Shown in pieces: positions 12,043 to 12,242 of a DNA stretch of 12,242 nt. The DNA comes from an uncultured Ruminococcus sp. GTDB lineage: Bacteria > Bacillota > Clostridia > Oscillospirales > CAG-272. The notes under the pieces were generated by a model. That model worked only from the letters and a program-made list of their open reading frames with translations, was not told the DNA's origin and searched no databases. The position numbers and the translations under genes are program-made. Position 1 is the stretch's first letter. Each line of letters begins with the position of its first letter. The stretch spans positions 1 to 12,242 of the forward strand of contig CACXBN010000006.1 of the NCBI GenBank assembly GCA_902765885.1, written 5' to 3'.

Positions 12043-12242
12043 TCAGGAAGACGGTTTCATTGTGGCAATTTCGCGGAGCGCTTCGGGGATCGTTTCTTTC
12101 ATCATTTCGATCCCGACTGCGAGAATGGCTTCTTTTTTGCGCTCGCTCATCTGTGTATGACCGATCTTCAGGTTCATCGCGATCACATAGTCCTTGTAAC
12201 CGCCGCTTCCGTCATATTTCCTGTCCAGAATTTCAAAATAGA
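12043..12242 (-). CDS. Unrecognised protein, C-terminal part (cut by the right edge)
   Basis: The frame is open from the window edge to a TGA at 12043 and gives the last 65 residues. It contains a YFEILDRKYDGSGGYKDYV segment, then a helix-rich part (SERKKEAILAVGIEMMKETI) and an end rich in E, A and I. It is first in a run of three closely spaced minus-strand genes with the 55-aa gene and the DUF5131 gene. No family is recognised; it looks like a phage or conjugative-element accessory protein. The start lies outside the window. Confidence 0.6.
   Translation of the reverse strand, partial: YFEILDRKYDGSGGYKDYVIAMNLKIGHTQMSERKKEAILAVGIEMMKETIPEALREIATMKPSS

Overview
The window looks like an accessory segment of a low-to-mid GC Firmicute chromosome, most likely an anaerobic, gut-type member of the Clostridia. 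The reasons are strong AGGAGG-type ribosome binding sites, some GTG starts, an ICE-type sigma-like protein, an IS256-family remnant and a PucR-type regulator. This placement is inferred from gene content only.

Left part (1-2585): mobile-element debris. A GC-rich open frame runs off the left edge, followed by a small sigma-like helix-turn-helix gene of the kind carried by integrative conjugative elements (minus strand). A long gene-poor stretch follows, with a 12-unit array of 10-bp repeats, several inverted repeats and frame-broken leftovers, one resembling a leucine-rich repeat protein. Then come an HTH regulator whose promoter encloses a perfect 20-bp palindrome, and a short relic of an IS256-type transposase that keeps a hairpin over its ribosome binding site.

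Central part (2586-9068, all minus strand): a catabolic cassette. In transcription order it holds a PucR-family regulator with its own promoter and terminator, a hydantoin/Asp-Glu racemase-family protein, an NCS1-family permease, and two diverged DUF917 (S-methyl-thiohydantoin desulfurase-like) proteins separated by a GC-rich hairpin. No classical hydantoinase, allantoinase or carbamoylase is present. The cassette reads as an uptake, racemisation and ring-processing route for a hydantoin-like or thiohydantoin-like compound, with the DUF917 pair as the likely catalytic core.

Divergent from the regulator is a full-length PepD-type Xaa-His dipeptidase (9280-10788, plus strand). It shares a 211-bp intergenic region, with a candidate operator, with the regulator gene. 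The peptidase and the ring-processing genes may belong to one nutrient-scavenging programme.

Right part (10789-12242): a 306-bp noncoding stretch, then three closely packed minus-strand genes typical of phage or conjugative elements: a DUF5131 (Gp37/Gp68-type) cysteine-motif protein, a 55-residue basic protein, and the C-terminal part of an unrecognised protein cut by the right edge. The catabolic cassette is therefore flanked on both sides by mobile-element material.
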